Shown: positions 1 through 12,050 of the stretch, one piece after another | How positions within the stretch are numbered: the first letter of the stretch is position 1 | How the letters are laid out: each line of letters starts with the position of its first letter | The notes under the pieces: model-generated | What the model saw: the letters and a program-made list of their open reading frames with translations, nothing else | Told to the model about the DNA's origin: nothing | Database searches by the model: none | Made by a program: the position numbers and the translations under genes | DNA from: Eumeta japonica | Taxonomy: Eukaryota > Arthropoda > Insecta > Lepidoptera > Psychidae | Direction: 5' to 3' | Assembly: GCA_005406025.1 (NCBI GenBank) | Contig: BGZK01000020.1 | Coordinates: 992,001-1,056,000, forward strand | Length of the DNA: 64,000 nt

Positions 1-562
1 TATCATTGATTTTTAAAAATAATATTGATATTTTTATTTAAATTTCATAGAAAAAATATTTTTGTGTTGTTGACTTCATCATAATATTGTATAGTAAATT
101 AAAATAAAGCCTCCTTATTACAAAAATTGTATTTCGATACACAACTGTCTATTTATAGATTTAATCGTTTTGTTTTAATGCCACTTTACAAAAAAAATAA
201 TAAAAGGCATAAATCCTTTGCCTTCAAAAAAATAATATCAAATATAACACTATGAATAATAACTATAGGCATAAATCTTTTTATATTTTAAAGTATCATT
301 GCAAAGTACTCAAGTAAAGTAATACAATGAATCACAGAATAGCATCTCCGCCAATAAAAAACAGCAGTGGTACTACTACAAATGTTTATCTCGAAAATGT
401 GGATGTATATTATCTAACAAATCTGAGAATTTAATTAGTTTCACTATTCTACCAAATTTCAATCTGTGGCTTCGTTGACAACTAAAAAAGACACATAACA
501 ATTTGGCCGATGTTTATGAATAATGTGGCTGTGTATTAACTGTCAGCAAATTAACGAGTATA
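1..562. other. AT-rich non-coding stretch
   Basis: Nothing recognisable is seen here. There are no long open frames and no repeat termini. The composition is strongly AT-rich, like the rest of the background in this window. Confidence 0.6.
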
Positions 563-1195
563 CAGTTGAACCTCGATAAGTTAAAGTCCAAGGGAAACAC
601 AAAATATTTAAAGTTATAGAGGTTTGAAGTTATCAAGGGTCTATGTTAGGGATAGGTTAATATAGAGGTAGGTATGTACATGTGTATGTATGTAACCTTG
701 TTCCACCCTTTATCAGCGTATGTGCGTGTTGTTAGTTTTCTTTTTGAACTAATTTTAAGCCAGTTTTATCACACAGTAAGTAAAGCGATGTTTCCAGGAC
801 AATGATCAAAAACTTATGATCCAAGGCTTACTTATGTCTTAAAGCTAACTGCCGCAAAGCTTTAAAGAATTTCGAAGAAGCAAACAATAGGTGACATATG
901 TATTGTTTACGTTAACAATTTAACTAGTGAACACGTGCAATCAATAAATACCGAAACCTTTTGTTTTGCACACTCTTTCCAAATGACTCATTGACAAACA
1001 ATTTTATGTTATAGAGGTTGTGGAAACATTTCTTTAAGTTACTGAGGGCCAATACAGAGATTTCTTATTTAAGTTATAGAGGTTGCGTATTTTAAATTAT
1101 AGAGGTTTTGGGCTCTGATGGGAAGGGAACATATTATTTTTTGAAGTTATAGAGGTTTTTAAGTTACCGAGGTTTGAGTTATCGAGGTTCTACTG
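563..1195. mobile_element. pogo/Tc1-like MITE, 633 bp, TA target site
   Basis: The left end reads CAGTTGAACCTCGATAA and the reverse complement of the right end reads CAGTAGAACCTCGATAA, giving terminal inverted repeats of about 20 bp with one clear difference. Each end is flanked by TA (561-562 and 1196-1197), the target duplication of Tc1/mariner/pogo elements. Inside, the phrase AAGTTATAGAGGTT or close variants recurs near 604, 1003, 1068, 1096 and 1143, so both ends carry subterminal repeats. There is no transposase frame, so it is a non-autonomous element mobilised in trans. Assignment to the pogo/Tigger group rests on the CAGT(T/A)GAACCTCG start, which resembles pogo-type termini, and is an inference. 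Confidence 0.75.
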
Positions 1196-2499
1196 TAGTA
1201 CTATAAAGTGAACAGTTTTCTAGTGGTTCCATAGTGCGTTTCCGTGTCGCAGTAAAGTCGAACTTTCCATTTGTTTTAGTGCCTTCTTTTTTCTGTCTCA
1301 ATCACCGAACTTTGGTTGTGAAAAAACCTAACAGTTTAATTGTAGGTTTTATCGAACGGCGGATGCGCAACTTAAATCTTTACCCCGAGCTTTTTAGTTT
1401 CTTGATTAACTAATTCTATTGTATGAAAAAAATAATATTAAGTGAAGAAGGAACGAGTGTTTCTTGCTACGCACATAGTGGTCCGACATAACGGGCCGTC
1501 CCCGCCCCGCCCGCAGCCCCCGCGCCGGAGCACGTTCCCCGGCCCGTGGGTACGGTCTGTTTGTGTACTTCGTCGTTGTTGTTCGCCAGTTGATGAACGT
1601 AACAATAAGAAAGTTTTGATCAGAAACAGACTCAAGAAGACGGTTATCGCTAAACGACGGTTAAAACAGTGAACAGTACAGTGTATATTACAATCGACGC
1701 AAATTCAAAGCAACTGGTAATACGAGTCGGAATCACGTGACGCATTGAAACACATATTTTTTTAAAATCAACAACACAACTCACCAATTAAATAGCAAGC
1801 GTAAAACAGGTGATATGTCAATCACAAAAAAGCTTTGCTTGAATAATAGATTCTCGTTGTATTTCAAGTTCCGATGCGCACGTCTAGAGCCGTAGCGAGC
1901 ATGCACTAAAACGGAACATTAATTTGTAATAATGAGAAACTTGTTATCGCCCATAACGTGCGAGTGCTCAATCGAGTTGTCGAACGAGGCGTTAGACCCT
2001 TCGGCTGCCGGTGGAGAGGACGAACACCTCTACGTTCTGGTCAGCGTAGTGTGGTTAAGGACCTTAATGCGTCTAATGTTGAGTTGAAAATAGATCGAAC
2101 ACTAGTCGAATTTTAGTGGTCCAAATCTAAGACGTATTTAACTTTTATAGTTCATTAGCATTGACTCCGTTCGATACACGTTCTAGATCACCTACAAGTT
2201 TGATCTGTGATTTTCCAGCCAATGTCTGAAATACTGTTATGTGTTTGAATACGTGATTGAACGGTGACAATTTAGCGATTAAGAGCTTAGCAGAAAATGC
2301 CGATTTCGATCCAAAAAGTTAGGAATTGACCAGTCAATTACGTTGAGTTCTAATTGTCAAAAGTTGCAAGGTTCTTATTTTCGAATATTTTTGCCAAATT
2401 TCCTTTGGACGAGAGACGCCTACGCCGATATCTTTGTTTTATGTTTTTACGTTCAGATCTATCTATCTATCTATATATATATGTATAGAAGAGATTTCC
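1196..2499. other. non-coding stretch containing a GC-rich island
   Basis: Apart from the GC-rich island described separately, this is mixed AT-rich sequence without a recognised gene. The last 200 bases begin to resemble the tandem array that follows. An ATCT/AT microsatellite lies at about 2457-2485. Confidence 0.5.
1441..1680. promoter_or_regulatory. GC-rich island, candidate regulatory DNA
   Basis: The segment around 1490-1555 is almost entirely G and C (runs of CCCCGCCCCGCCCGC type) in an otherwise AT-rich neighbourhood. Open frames of 76 and 65 codons cross it on opposite strands, but they are low-complexity proline/arginine readings of GC-rich DNA and match no family I know. In insect genomes such islands are often conserved non-coding elements or promoters. 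That is inference; the composition shift is what is seen. Confidence 0.3.
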
Positions 2500-3250
2500 A
2501 CCCATATATTGACTCATCACGATATCTCAGGAACCATAAGACCTAGAGACTTGAAATTTGGTAGGAATATTCCTTTCGGCGAGTAGACGTCAGCTAAGAA
2601 CCGATTTTACGCATTTTACGGGTTGCGGGGGCCTAAATTAAAAAAAAATAACATTTTCAAGTTATCGTTCTTATAGGTTGGCCATAACTTGGCCAGAATA
2701 TTCTTTTTAGCATGCTTGAATTTACTAAATACGAATTCCATGACCATCCACCCTCAGAGGGCTGTGCGGGGGAGTCAAAAATTCGAAAAATTTGCGTCTT
2801 TCAATCTATAGCGGCTATAACTGTGAAACTTGGCCAGAATATTTTTATTGGCATGTTAGATTTCACAAAGAGAGAATTTTATAACATTCCACCCCCAGAT
2901 GGCTGTGCGGGAGTGTTCAAAATTTTAAAAATTTGTATCTCCCAATCTATAGCTCCTACAACTTTAAAACTTGGCCAGAATATTTTTTTCTGGCGTGTTC
3001 GAATTTATCAAGAACAAATTCCACCCTCAGAGGACGGTGCGGAGGTGCTAAAAATAAAAAAATATATATCTTTCAATCTATACTTTCTAGAACTGTGAAA
3101 CTTGGCCAGAATATTTTATTTTGGAATATTGGAGGTTACCAAGAGTGGATTTTATGACATTCCACCCCCAGAGGAGTGTTCGGGGGTGTTAAAAATTGAA
3201 AAAATTCGTAACTTTCAATCTGTAGCTTCTAGAATTGTGAAACTAAAGAA
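2500..3250 (+). repeat. tandem array, about 141-bp unit, four clear copies
   Basis: The phrase CTTGGCCAGAATA begins at 2688, 2829, 2970 and 3101, giving spacings of 141, 141 and 131 bp. Each unit also carries a CCACCC(T/C)CAGA-like box, a GTGCGGG-like box and CTTTCAATCTATAG. A more diverged unit with TTGAAATTTGGTAGGAATATT precedes them near 2550. Because 141 is a multiple of three, a 128-codon frame (2712-3098) stays open across three units and repeats a peptide containing KLGQNIF. I read this as a side effect of period and lack of stops, not as evidence of a gene. Confidence 0.75.
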
Positions 3251-3290
3251 TATTTGTATTTGTAGGTACCATTAAATTTATAGTGAAATA

Positions 3291-3480
3291 TTAATAGTGG
3301 ACGCCCGCGGCTCCGTCCGCGTGGACTGCAGAAAAAACAAAATGACAAATTTATCAGGAATATATGATAAATAGAACCTGTCACAATATATTCTTGAAAA
3401 CTGCATCGAAATCGGTCCAGCCGTTTCTTTTCTAAGATTAGCGTGCACAAACATCGATCTGTTATCAATTATATAGAGAT
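3291..3480 (-). mobile_element. Helitron-like short non-autonomous copy
   Basis: Read on the minus strand, the segment contains GGCTGGACCGATTTCGATG, then an AT-rich stretch, then GTCCACGCGGACGGAGCCGC leading into CGGGCGTCCACTA. This is the layout of very common lepidopteran repeats whose 3' end is a GC-rich hairpin-forming block followed by a CTAG-like end. Here the terminal CTAG appears mutated to CTAT. No coding capacity. Confidence 0.5.
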
Positions 3481-3489
3481 ACACTAGAA

Positions 3490-3820
3490 CATTATATTTA
3501 ATTTCTGTCTAGCAAAAATTCGATAATCGAGACCGAAATCTAGAACGGAACAAGCTTGAAGTTGAGTATAAGACTAAAATTTGAATTAAGAACGTGACAT
3601 GAATCGGAATCTAGGCATCAAAATCGAGCTTAGAATCAGAAACAGGAATATGATCGGAATCGAGAGGGAGACATTTGGCATCGAGGGCGGGGCAGGGGTC
3701 AGGATTGAGAACAGGACAGCGATTGGGAGCATGACAGAGAGCGTTTTCGTTTCGGTTGACGTACAAGATCGAGAAATTCATTCTTTGTCCACGAGGACAG
3801 AGCCGCGAGTGGAGGCTAGT
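3490..3820 (+). mobile_element. Helitron-like copy with purine-rich array, ends CTAGT
   Basis: From about 3515 to 3745 the sequence is a degenerate array of GAATCGAGA/GGAATC-like words on the plus strand. It then runs into ACGAGGACAGAGCCGCGAGT and ends GGAGGCTAGT at 3820. The same order (purine-rich array, GC-rich block with GGAGCCG or AAGCCG, terminal CTAGT) is present at 8.1 and 61.8 kb. The terminal CTAGT next to a GC-rich hairpin-capable block fits Helitron 3' ends. An open frame at 3599-3916 follows from the array's lack of stops. Confidence 0.55.
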
Positions 3821-6737
3821 ACTTGTATAAATCGCTATCAAGTGATTATCGGTATTCTATTTGGAAAACATGTTAAAAATGTCTCTTTTTATATGAGAGC
3901 AGAGAAATATAACTAACGATTATGATATTTTTGAAAACAAGTCCATTTAAATAACGTAACTATGGACAAGTACGTTTTTAACAGATGTGTGTTAATGCAC
4001 AGTCGACGAAATTATTGTTTAGAATCTTTTAATCTGTTTCCAACTGTGTTCTGACTATTTTATTTTAAGTAGATATTGAGTTTGTATTTAAAATTTTTAA
4101 AACTCAGTTAAAAGCGTTCTTTAAACATGAAAAAATAAAGTACTGCCTTAGTTAAGCTTAAAACACGACGTTGTCACATAACACACGTAATTCGTTTAAC
4201 ATCAGAGGTCTTCCTTATTTTTTCATAGTAGCTATAAATTATAGTAACGCTGTTGTTGTTTTAATTATTGCTATTATTTAAACCTTTAAATATACTTCAA
4301 TATTGCAACAAATGAGTTCTGTAGGTGGCGTGCGAAGTATCCGGCGCAAGCGTGGGTTCCTTTATAATTTAATTCGGAAAAAATATTCTAGAATACCAGT
4401 AGGGGTAAAAAAGAAGTTAGAAAAAGGAGTCGAGAAGGGTTCCGACCCGGGTGCATAGACCTCGATAGTAATAAATAAGGAGAGTTTAAAGTAAATTTGT
4501 GTAATAGTGAGTTCCTATAAAAGACGTGACCAGATATTTTGGCAATCTGATCGAATAAAAATAGTTTTGTCGCTGTTGAAAGTTTAATTTTGATCTTGGT
4601 ACCGAAACCTTACAAGGGTTTCTCTCTCTATGCTACAATACTGGATTAAGGTATGGATAATGGTAATAATTTCCTGAATTAAAATGATAATTAAATTAAT
4701 AAAACGTGAATAAACTGTGAGAAATAAAAATATACTTAGGTATTGAAAGTCTACATTTTCCTTTATTCTGTAATGGCTTTAGGTCAGTAGAGAATAAAAT
4801 AAACCTAAAGGAAAGATTTCATATATAGTGCGAATTTATATATGTATGTTTGTAAATTCTACTAACATCTAATTTTTTTGAAGAGCTCTTTACGACGACT
4901 AAAACGCACTCAGGAATTTACTTAAATTTTAATGGCTCGTCACTTGTTACGTAGTTATGAATTAAGGAAGGGTCATTCCTGAAGTTGGCGAATGGAAACT
5001 TTCAATTAACGCATTTAATGAGGATTATTAGTAGTACAAAATTAGTTAGTAATACAAAAGGCAATAGTATTTAGCAGTACAAGTAAGGGGTTAGTAGTAC
5101 AAAATTACCCTTAAAAGAAAGAACTCTTTTGCTAGATCTAAAAAAAATGATTATATTATTCTAAACAATAATGTGTCAAGGTTTTAGTGGATTAATTTAT
5201 TAAATCGCCTCTATTGTCATCGCCCGAATCATCTCAATAAACGCGAGCAGTTATAAACCTTTAATGTCTTTTGAATGATATTTAGAGCTTTTTACTACGG
5301 TCGCATGTGAAATCGAAGCAGCGAAAGTGATTGATCCTCTTCTCGTGGTAGAATTAGCTGGTAAGTAATTTGCCTCGAGGCCCATCTGCCTAAAAAGTTT
5401 CCGTTTGCAAAGACGGATACCCGTCTTCTCTGCGAACTTCACGCAGTGGTCGATACCGTATTTATTAGATTTGTTGTGCTTGCTGCTCAAGCTCTTTAGA
5501 TACAGATAGCCTGAATTTTCAATTTCAATATTAGCTTTATAATACTGCGTTACGCAATGAATGCATATTATTGATATAAGCGTTTGAAAAAAATATATTT
5601 CCACTCCACAGATTTTTAACAGCTATTTAAAGGTCACCTGGTTCGTCACGAAGGTAGAGTTTTTTAAATAAATAGATGAAATTAAAAAAATAAATAATTA
5701 TTCATAATATTCTTACTCCTATTTGTATATTTTGTGTGAATTCACCGGTTTTATTCCGTTTTTGAAGAATCGTTTTTGTCATATAAAACGTATAATAAAG
5801 TTATTGCTTACTGAAATGTTATACAGGCTGAAAGTTAATGATAGGACCTACTAGAAAAATATTATATTCCAGAAGATTATAGCGCCGTGTGTAATATTGG
5901 AACTATACCGAGTTATTTATAATACTATGAAAATATGGATATCAATAGCTTTTTGTAATCGTTCTTCACTGTTCAGTTCAACACACCGTGATGGCATGAG
6001 AATTTGAGTGTGGTTTGAATAAACACTAGTCTAATTACAATGATCTGTGAAATTGTTAAAAAAAATGAAATACGTAGTCAATAGTAAGTGTTTTTTTTAG
6101 TGAAAATCCATAAAGTGTTAATATCTATATAAGAAATCGGTGTGTATAATCGATTCTTTAATCTCCACCAATAACAATTTATTCCTGTACTTCCTAAAGT
6201 ACATCAATTATGGACCAATTTAATTTAAAAGGCATAAGAAAATCACACAATCACTGATATCGATGTCTTAGCAATGTTGCGATAAAACCTGAAATAAAAT
6301 ATTTCCTGAAATTATATTATTTTATTATTAATGCCTATATTTCTTAGAAGTGTAGGCGAAACCATAGATTTCGACACGGCGCGTTCTTCGCATACCTCTC
6401 CTGTTTCGCTGACATTTTATGCTAGCTCATTTGTTTCGGTTGCCTAAAATTTGTCCCTTTTTTAATATGCCACGAATTTTGTTTGGATAGGATTTTTTAG
6501 AGCGACACTTCCGATTCCTCCATCGGCAGGGGCGAAAACCTGAAACTGAATTAGAATTATTTATTATCATAAAATTTACTATATATATAAATATTCAAAA
6601 TTTTATAGTGTTAATAATTTTTTTTGATAAGTACTAAACATAACTTATAGCATATAAAAGTTATAAATACGAGACGAACACGATTCTTATTGTACTAAGG
6701 TTCCAAGGCGCCTAAACTACTGCAAAATCATACAACC
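3821..6737. other. AT-rich non-coding stretch
   Basis: No recognised gene. At 5026-5107 there is a small degenerate minisatellite in which TTAGTAGTACAAAATTA and variants recur about four times. The minus-strand frame at 5251-5604 (117 codons) lies in a segment that is slightly richer in GC than its flanks. I do not recognise the predicted protein; it could be a conserved non-coding block or an orphan exon. Confidence 0.5.
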
Positions 6738-8156
6738 CCTACTAATATTATGAATACGAAAATATCTCTCTCTGTTCGTTCCTATTCACGGTTAAACCGC
6801 GGAACTTATTTGGATAAAATTCCATATGGATATAGGTTGAGCCCGATGCCTTACTTTTTGTTTGTTTCTCTGTCTGTTCGTTAGTATGTTTTCTTATAGC
6901 CCAACAATAGTTGAACTGATTTTAATAAACTTAAGTTCCGAATACAATACGCAATTTTATAATGTGTAAGTTGGATGCGAAAGTGTATCTGTCTGTCTCT
7001 ATTTATTACGTTTTCATCCCTAAGCCGCTGTAACGATTCGAATAAAGTTTGGTATGCAGATAATTAGACACCAGAAAAACAGATATAAGCTACTTTTTGT
7101 TCGTCTGTCTGCCTGTTTTTTGTATATTTTTTCATAACTTAACAATGTAAATTGATTTTAATGAACTTCAGTATACTAATGAAGCACAACATATTATTAC
7201 ATATAGGTCACTGTTTATCGATCTGTTTGTTGGTCTGTATGTCTATTTATAACTTGACAATGATAATAAATTTTGATGAATTTTAGAAAACTGATAGAAT
7301 TCATTGTCACATAAAATATAGGTTACCTACTATTTATTTATTTGTGTGCTCCTTATAACTAGAAAATTTAAAAGTAGTTAATTTTACTTTATTTTGTCCA
7401 CCGTGCTTATTGTTTGCTTTGCTTAGAGAAGAAGCGGTGTCAGAGTAGGCGATGTGGATGTAGAGGGAGGCGGGAGAGGGAGATGTGGTGTGAGAGGGTG
7501 AAGTGGAGCGAAAGCGAAAGTAAGAGAGAGCGCGCCTACAATCCGATTATAACTATATGAATAATATGGACAGTTTAATAACAAAAATGTCATAGTAAGT
7601 TAGAGTAATGAGATCTTACACTGCATATTTTCAGTATTATATGCCACTATTAAAATATTACAAATCTGATAATTTGTGTGGATGTATGGTTGTTTGTAAC
7701 TCAATCACGCATAAACGGGTAGATAAAATTTGCACACAAATAGAATATTTTCTGGATTATACGTTTGATGTTATGTACTTCCAATTAATACGTTCCAACG
7801 CAATAATTAACAAGAATCTGGAGTCGATATCATAATCGAGATAAAATAGCGCGATTGGAAAAATGAGAAATGCGAGACCGGAATAGAGAATAAGACTGAA
7901 TCGGAACTAACTGGGAAATCAAATCAAAATATATTTTTATTTTGTAGGTGATGAAAATACACTTGAAATACGTCATTAATGAATTATTTTCGACATTAAC
8001 ACCCATCCCAAATGCTGATTCATCGGATTCATTAATTTATAATTTAGAAATGATAAATCAAAAATGAGATCGGATCGGTAACAATGGTTTATTTGATGTA
8101 GAAAATGAGGAATTAATTATTTTACCATGCGGGCGGAGCCGTAGGCAAAAGCTAGT
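6738..8156 (+). mobile_element. Helitron-like non-autonomous element, about 1.4 kb, with nested LINE tail
   Basis: The left end, CCTACTAATATTATGAATAC followed by CTCTGTTCGTTCCTATTCAC and GGTTAAACCGCGGAAC, is the typical 5' portion of abundant lepidopteran repeats. Related sub-blocks with TCTGTCTG and AAGCCGCTGTAACGATTCGA recur near 7000 and 7090. The right end has the purine-rich GAATCGGAA words (7820-7915), then CATGCGGGCGGAGCCGTAGG, and terminates CAAAAGCTAGT at 8156. A LINE 3' tail on the opposite strand interrupts it at 7917-8035. The element boundaries are approximate because the copy is diverged and may be a composite of several copies. Confidence 0.55.
7917..8035 (-). mobile_element. 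LINE 3' end, same family as the 48-53 kb element
   Basis: On the minus strand this reads GAATCAGCATTTGGGATGGG, later TCATTAATGACGTATTTCAA and GTGTATTTTC, then ACCTACAAAATAAAA and TATTTTGATTTGATTT. The 3' region of the LINE at 52.87-52.96 kb has the same words in the same order (GAATCAGCGTTTGGAATGGG, TTATTAATGACGCACTTCAA, ACCTACGAAATAAAG, TTTTTGATTTATTT). It is a 5'-truncated insertion of about 120 bp, typical of target-primed reverse transcription that stopped early. Confidence 0.65.
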
Positions 8157-10249
8157 ACTTCAATAAATAAATAAATAATAAGTAGCTAATAGTATGCCGA
8201 CTAAAAATAAAGCAATCAACAACGAGCCTATCGACCGCGCGTACGCGCTGTGAAAACCGCCGGCGAGCTTTGAAACTCCAGCGCGCCGGTCAACGACCTC
8301 TACACCGGAAGTCGGTAGCACATTTTCAGGAAGCGTAAAGGATTTTTACTGATCTATAATAATAACGGGACGAGATAAAATAAATTACACGAGCGATAAT
8401 ACATTCTAATCGTGTTATACGTCGTTTTAAAATAAATTTAATTTCTTTGTTTTTGGTGTAAAATACGTGGAAATTTTGATGCTGTTTTGGCGTCCACGAT
8501 TTTGCAATTGTTTTAATAGAAAAATGCATCTTAAATATATATTTCTAAATTAAGTAAATATTGTAAGGCTTCCGCTATTTACTAAAGCTATGTATGTTCG
8601 GTAACGTATCTGATGGTAGGTTTACGGTGTTAAAATATTCGGTAATGATTGTTGTACATGTGTTTGTATCAGATTAAGGACATTATTTAGGATTTAATTT
8701 AGGATTTTCTCTTGTCGCGGCTTAAACCCGATTTGATGTCTCGTTCCAACGAAAAATGTTCGATGCATCTGAAGACCATAAGCCCTTTTCAGAAGTGCTT
8801 ATGGACGTAGACGACCTCGATCGTTAGAATACACTTTTGAACGAGTAAAAACGTCAGACTTGAAAAATCTAAAGTTCATAAAGGCGAAAATAGCCGTAAT
8901 AGACTGTGAAAACAGCGAGACAAAGTGGTATTTAGCAGGTCGCGTGCTACCTACCGGTGACTGTTTGGACTGACTACAAAGTCCCACGAACCGGACTTCG
9001 CGTTAAATATCCGGATGGACACTACGGACACTTTAGTGACACATGACTCAGCCAACTTGCTCGTTTAAAGCGATTAAAGTTCAGCGGCACAAGTTCAACG
9101 ATAGCTCAAGGGGAGATTGAAAGCTTCATTGGATTTATTTCAATACAAACTTGATGTTTCTAATGTAAGCTTTATGTTTTCGAGATTCGAAAAGTTCCTT
9201 TTAACAAGGAAGTAATATTTAATTATTCTTCATCATTAGACATTAACGCTTTTAATTAAACTAAAAATTAATTTATCACTGGTTAGGAAATACAAGAAGA
9301 TAAATAATTGTCAATAAAGTCCTTCAGATATATTTTTTAAAGATACATACACGAATGCGCAAACCTTAACTCAATAATGGATTGGTTGTTATTCCATTAC
9401 ATCATTGCCTGAGGAACACTATTACAAAAATGAATTGCGCCACCCATTAAATATTTACTAACTCCTGAAAAGCTAAGCGTAGAAATTGTGATTATACGTT
9501 TTCTCTTTATATTCATAATGTAGCAATCGTTCATTTTAGAGAGAGGTTTCATATTTTTTGAGCAGATAGATTGTTTTCGTTTATCATGAAAAGTAGGCAA
9601 TAAAAATTCTGCTTTCTTCAAATGGATCTTTTAGTCTTGTCCCTATATTTTAATGCTGAAATAAAAATTGAATTGCTCTCTTTTATAAAACTATAGAACT
9701 GCAGAGCTCAGTTTACCAGCCACACTCACAACGTGCGGGCCCCACTGTAAATTGGCGTCTACGGTGGTTCCCATAAAAGCATTCTCATGAATTCAATACA
9801 TAATAACTTAAGCAATATTTTAAATAGATAGTAATTGGTCGGACGATGAAAGGAAAATGTAAACATTTCGCTTTATTTGCGGTTAACAACATTAATAGCG
9901 TGTTCATCTGAAGACTTATTTTACAATGGGAAAATACCGAACAAGTCAGAAGTCTGTGTCGTACGCTCAGTATCGAATTAATTACCGAGAGCCAGCCTGT
10001 AGCGAAAACTGGCGCTATCAAATTATATCTGCGACGCCGGCGACTCTTCGGAGACTGACCTGCGGTTGACGCTTTGATCTTGTGGTTATTGCATGATATC
10101 ACATATTCCCTATGGATCTAATTCTAAATGGAGAATAACTTTTTTAGAATATATACGATGGACTCTGGTTACTTATTCATAATTATACATATATATATAT
10201 ATATATATTTTTTTTTTTTCTTGAAGGCATATAGTTTATCTGTATGTTT
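8157..10249. other. non-coding stretch
   Basis: No recognised gene. A GC-rich patch at 8215-8325 contains GACCGCGCGTACGCGC and CAGCGCGCCGGTC words. Between 8700 and 9060 the base composition is more balanced than the surroundings, with fragmentary frames I cannot identify. The rest is AT-rich with an AT/T microsatellite at about 10184-10220. Confidence 0.5.
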
Positions 10250-10570
10250 CCAAACCTCAAATTTGCATTTTCGAATTGTTTGTTTGTCTATCTGCTTTTT
10301 AATCCCGGCTGATCTCCGGAAGGGCTGAAACGATTTTAAATGGACTTTGGGAGATTAATTGGAAATATTTAGGGTTCTCGGTAAAAGTTGAAAATTAATG
10401 ATGATGCAATTATTTAATGTTGCTTGAATGAAACTTTTGAAATTTCACATATAAATTATATTTTTATAAACCTACAACGCTTTGCTAATTGTAAGTTCTT
10501 ATGCTTTAGCCCTAAAACTGCAGTGGTAAATGGTGATATCTGTGGCGAGTACAAAGAGACGAAAGCTAGT
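10250..10570 (+). mobile_element. Helitron-like short copy ending CTAGT
   Basis: The copy contains TTGTTTGTCTATCTGC, then CTGAAACGATTTTAAATG (the usual 'aaacgattttgatgaaat' block of this repeat class), and ends GACGAAAGCTAGT at 10570. The next bases, TAATATTATAAATCGCAG, look like the 5' end of another copy of the same class (10571-10650), so two related insertions lie head to tail. Confidence 0.45.
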
Positions 10571-10671
10571 TAATATTATAAATCGCAGAACGACTGTTTG
10601 TTTGTCGGTTTGACAGGTTTCAACACGATTCAGATAATTTGAAAGAAAAACTGATAATTGTTAATTTTATC

Positions 10672-10731
10672 ATATTCAAATTTAAATATCAAAATATCCC
10701 TCTCGATATTTTGATATTTAAATTTGAATAT
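10672..10731. repeat. perfect inverted repeat, 27-bp arms, 6-base loop
   Basis: Arms 10672-10698 and 10705-10731 are exact reverse complements separated by CCTCTC. A partial third copy of the loop and right arm (CCCTCTCGATATGTTGATAT) follows at about 10742. The arms are AT-rich. Confidence 0.85.
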
Positions 10732-10734
10732 AAA

Positions 10735-11774
10735 AAAAATCCCTCTCGATATGTTGATATTTATAGAGAAATATAAATGATTTTCATCTGTGAAGCAATA
10801 TGTTTTGGGAGGGGCAAAGTCAAGTGGCGTTCTTCTGTGGATGCTACTTTACAACATTATTTAGCAATTCAAAGTTAACGATTTTTTTAAGCGATAAGTA
10901 TTTTTAAGGGCCGAGAGATCGAGATTCGAACTAAAACTCGAAGAAATGTATTTTAGTGTGATTTCATGTAAAATATACGGTGGATAGAGTGGAAAAAATA
11001 AAATACGTTCAAATTTTGATATAGAAAACAAAATATCGTTTTTGTAATTAATGTTACATATGATACAGTAAAAGTTTTAATAAACAAGCTCATTAGTACA
11101 TTCCCAAGTTTTTTAAAGCATATTCGAGGGGCAAACGAGCAGGCGAGCCATGAACCAAGCCAGAGTGGACGATGACCGCCGTCCACGGACACTCGCAGCC
11201 TCATTGCGTTGCCGACCTCTCGTAAGGGAATGGGATATCTAATGTGGCGAGGAGTTGGGTGCGCTGGTCACACTATGACTCTACCACGGTAAAGTAAGTT
11301 TGCCTTAAAAGTTATATTATATATTATTAGTTCTAAAAACGTCAAATCACTTATAATTCTAAGAAGAAGATTATATTTCATTAAATTGCACATTTATAAC
11401 CTGTATTTGTTTCTTTGTTATTGACTCTAGTCCAGTGCAATATTTTTAAGTTATCCTTTTGAGTATGAAAATATGCATACAAAATGTGTCTGTTTACGAA
11501 ATGTGCTCGCAAACGATCGCCTAGTTATAAAGATTCAGCAGCTATGACTGTTTATGAAGCAAGCATGCCAAGGCCGAGAGTCGATATATTATATGATGGT
11601 CTTCACATAGTTTGGTGATTTCTGCTTTGATTGCCTCTTTGCTTCAAAAGGTACATTAAGCCTTTGTGACATATTTTATTTCTATTTTACGTTCTTTGCT
11701 ATTATGTGCAGTGACGTTGTGTCAAATGACAAAAGTACATTTTTGGGAAAACTCCAAAAATAAAGTCGCTAATA
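10735..11774. other. AT-rich non-coding stretch
   Basis: No recognised gene or repeat boundary. A moderately GC-rich patch at about 11110-11290 carries a minus-strand frame (10953-11204) of which only the first 30 codons have balanced composition. The product is not recognised. Confidence 0.5.
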
Positions 11775-12050
11775 ATGACTTAGACATTTCAAATCACATC
11801 AAATCAAAAATATCTTGATTGTATGTAATGGAATTAATTACTTCTTTAATTAATTGTTTTTAACATTACCACCCCATTAACATTACCGCCCAATTCCGAA
11901 GCTGATTGATCTTGAGAAAAATGACCAAGAAACTCAGGGGTTGCTCTTTTTTGCACATATATACAAAATATTGACTGTGTAATAAGATTAGTAAAACGCT
12001 TAGAAATAAAATGAAACAAACTGGTAGCCGAGCAGCTCAATCCCATGGGT
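11775..12050 (-). mobile_element. LINE 3' end, second family, 5'-truncated
   Basis: Read on the minus strand the segment ends ATTTTTGATTTGATGTGATT, the tail typical of lepidopteran CR1/jockey-like LINEs. Upstream the frame ending at 11846 contains FLGHFSQDQSASELGGNVNG, the kind of 3' terminal sequence I associate with such elements. The spacing GGTAATGTTAATGGGGTGGT is a short internal duplication. No reverse transcriptase remains. Confidence 0.55.

Noticed and set aside
1442..1672. 76-codon frame through the GC-rich block as a gene
   Set aside because: It is a proline/arginine-rich reading of GC-rich DNA with an overlapping frame on the other strand; no domain or splice context.
3599..3916. 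105-codon frame as a protein
   Set aside because: It follows the periodic purine-rich array of a Helitron-like copy; the 'protein' is just the repeat translated.
5251..5604. 117-codon minus-strand frame as a host gene
   Set aside because: Part of it has balanced composition, but the N-terminal third is AT-driven and I recognise nothing in it; kept only as a remark.
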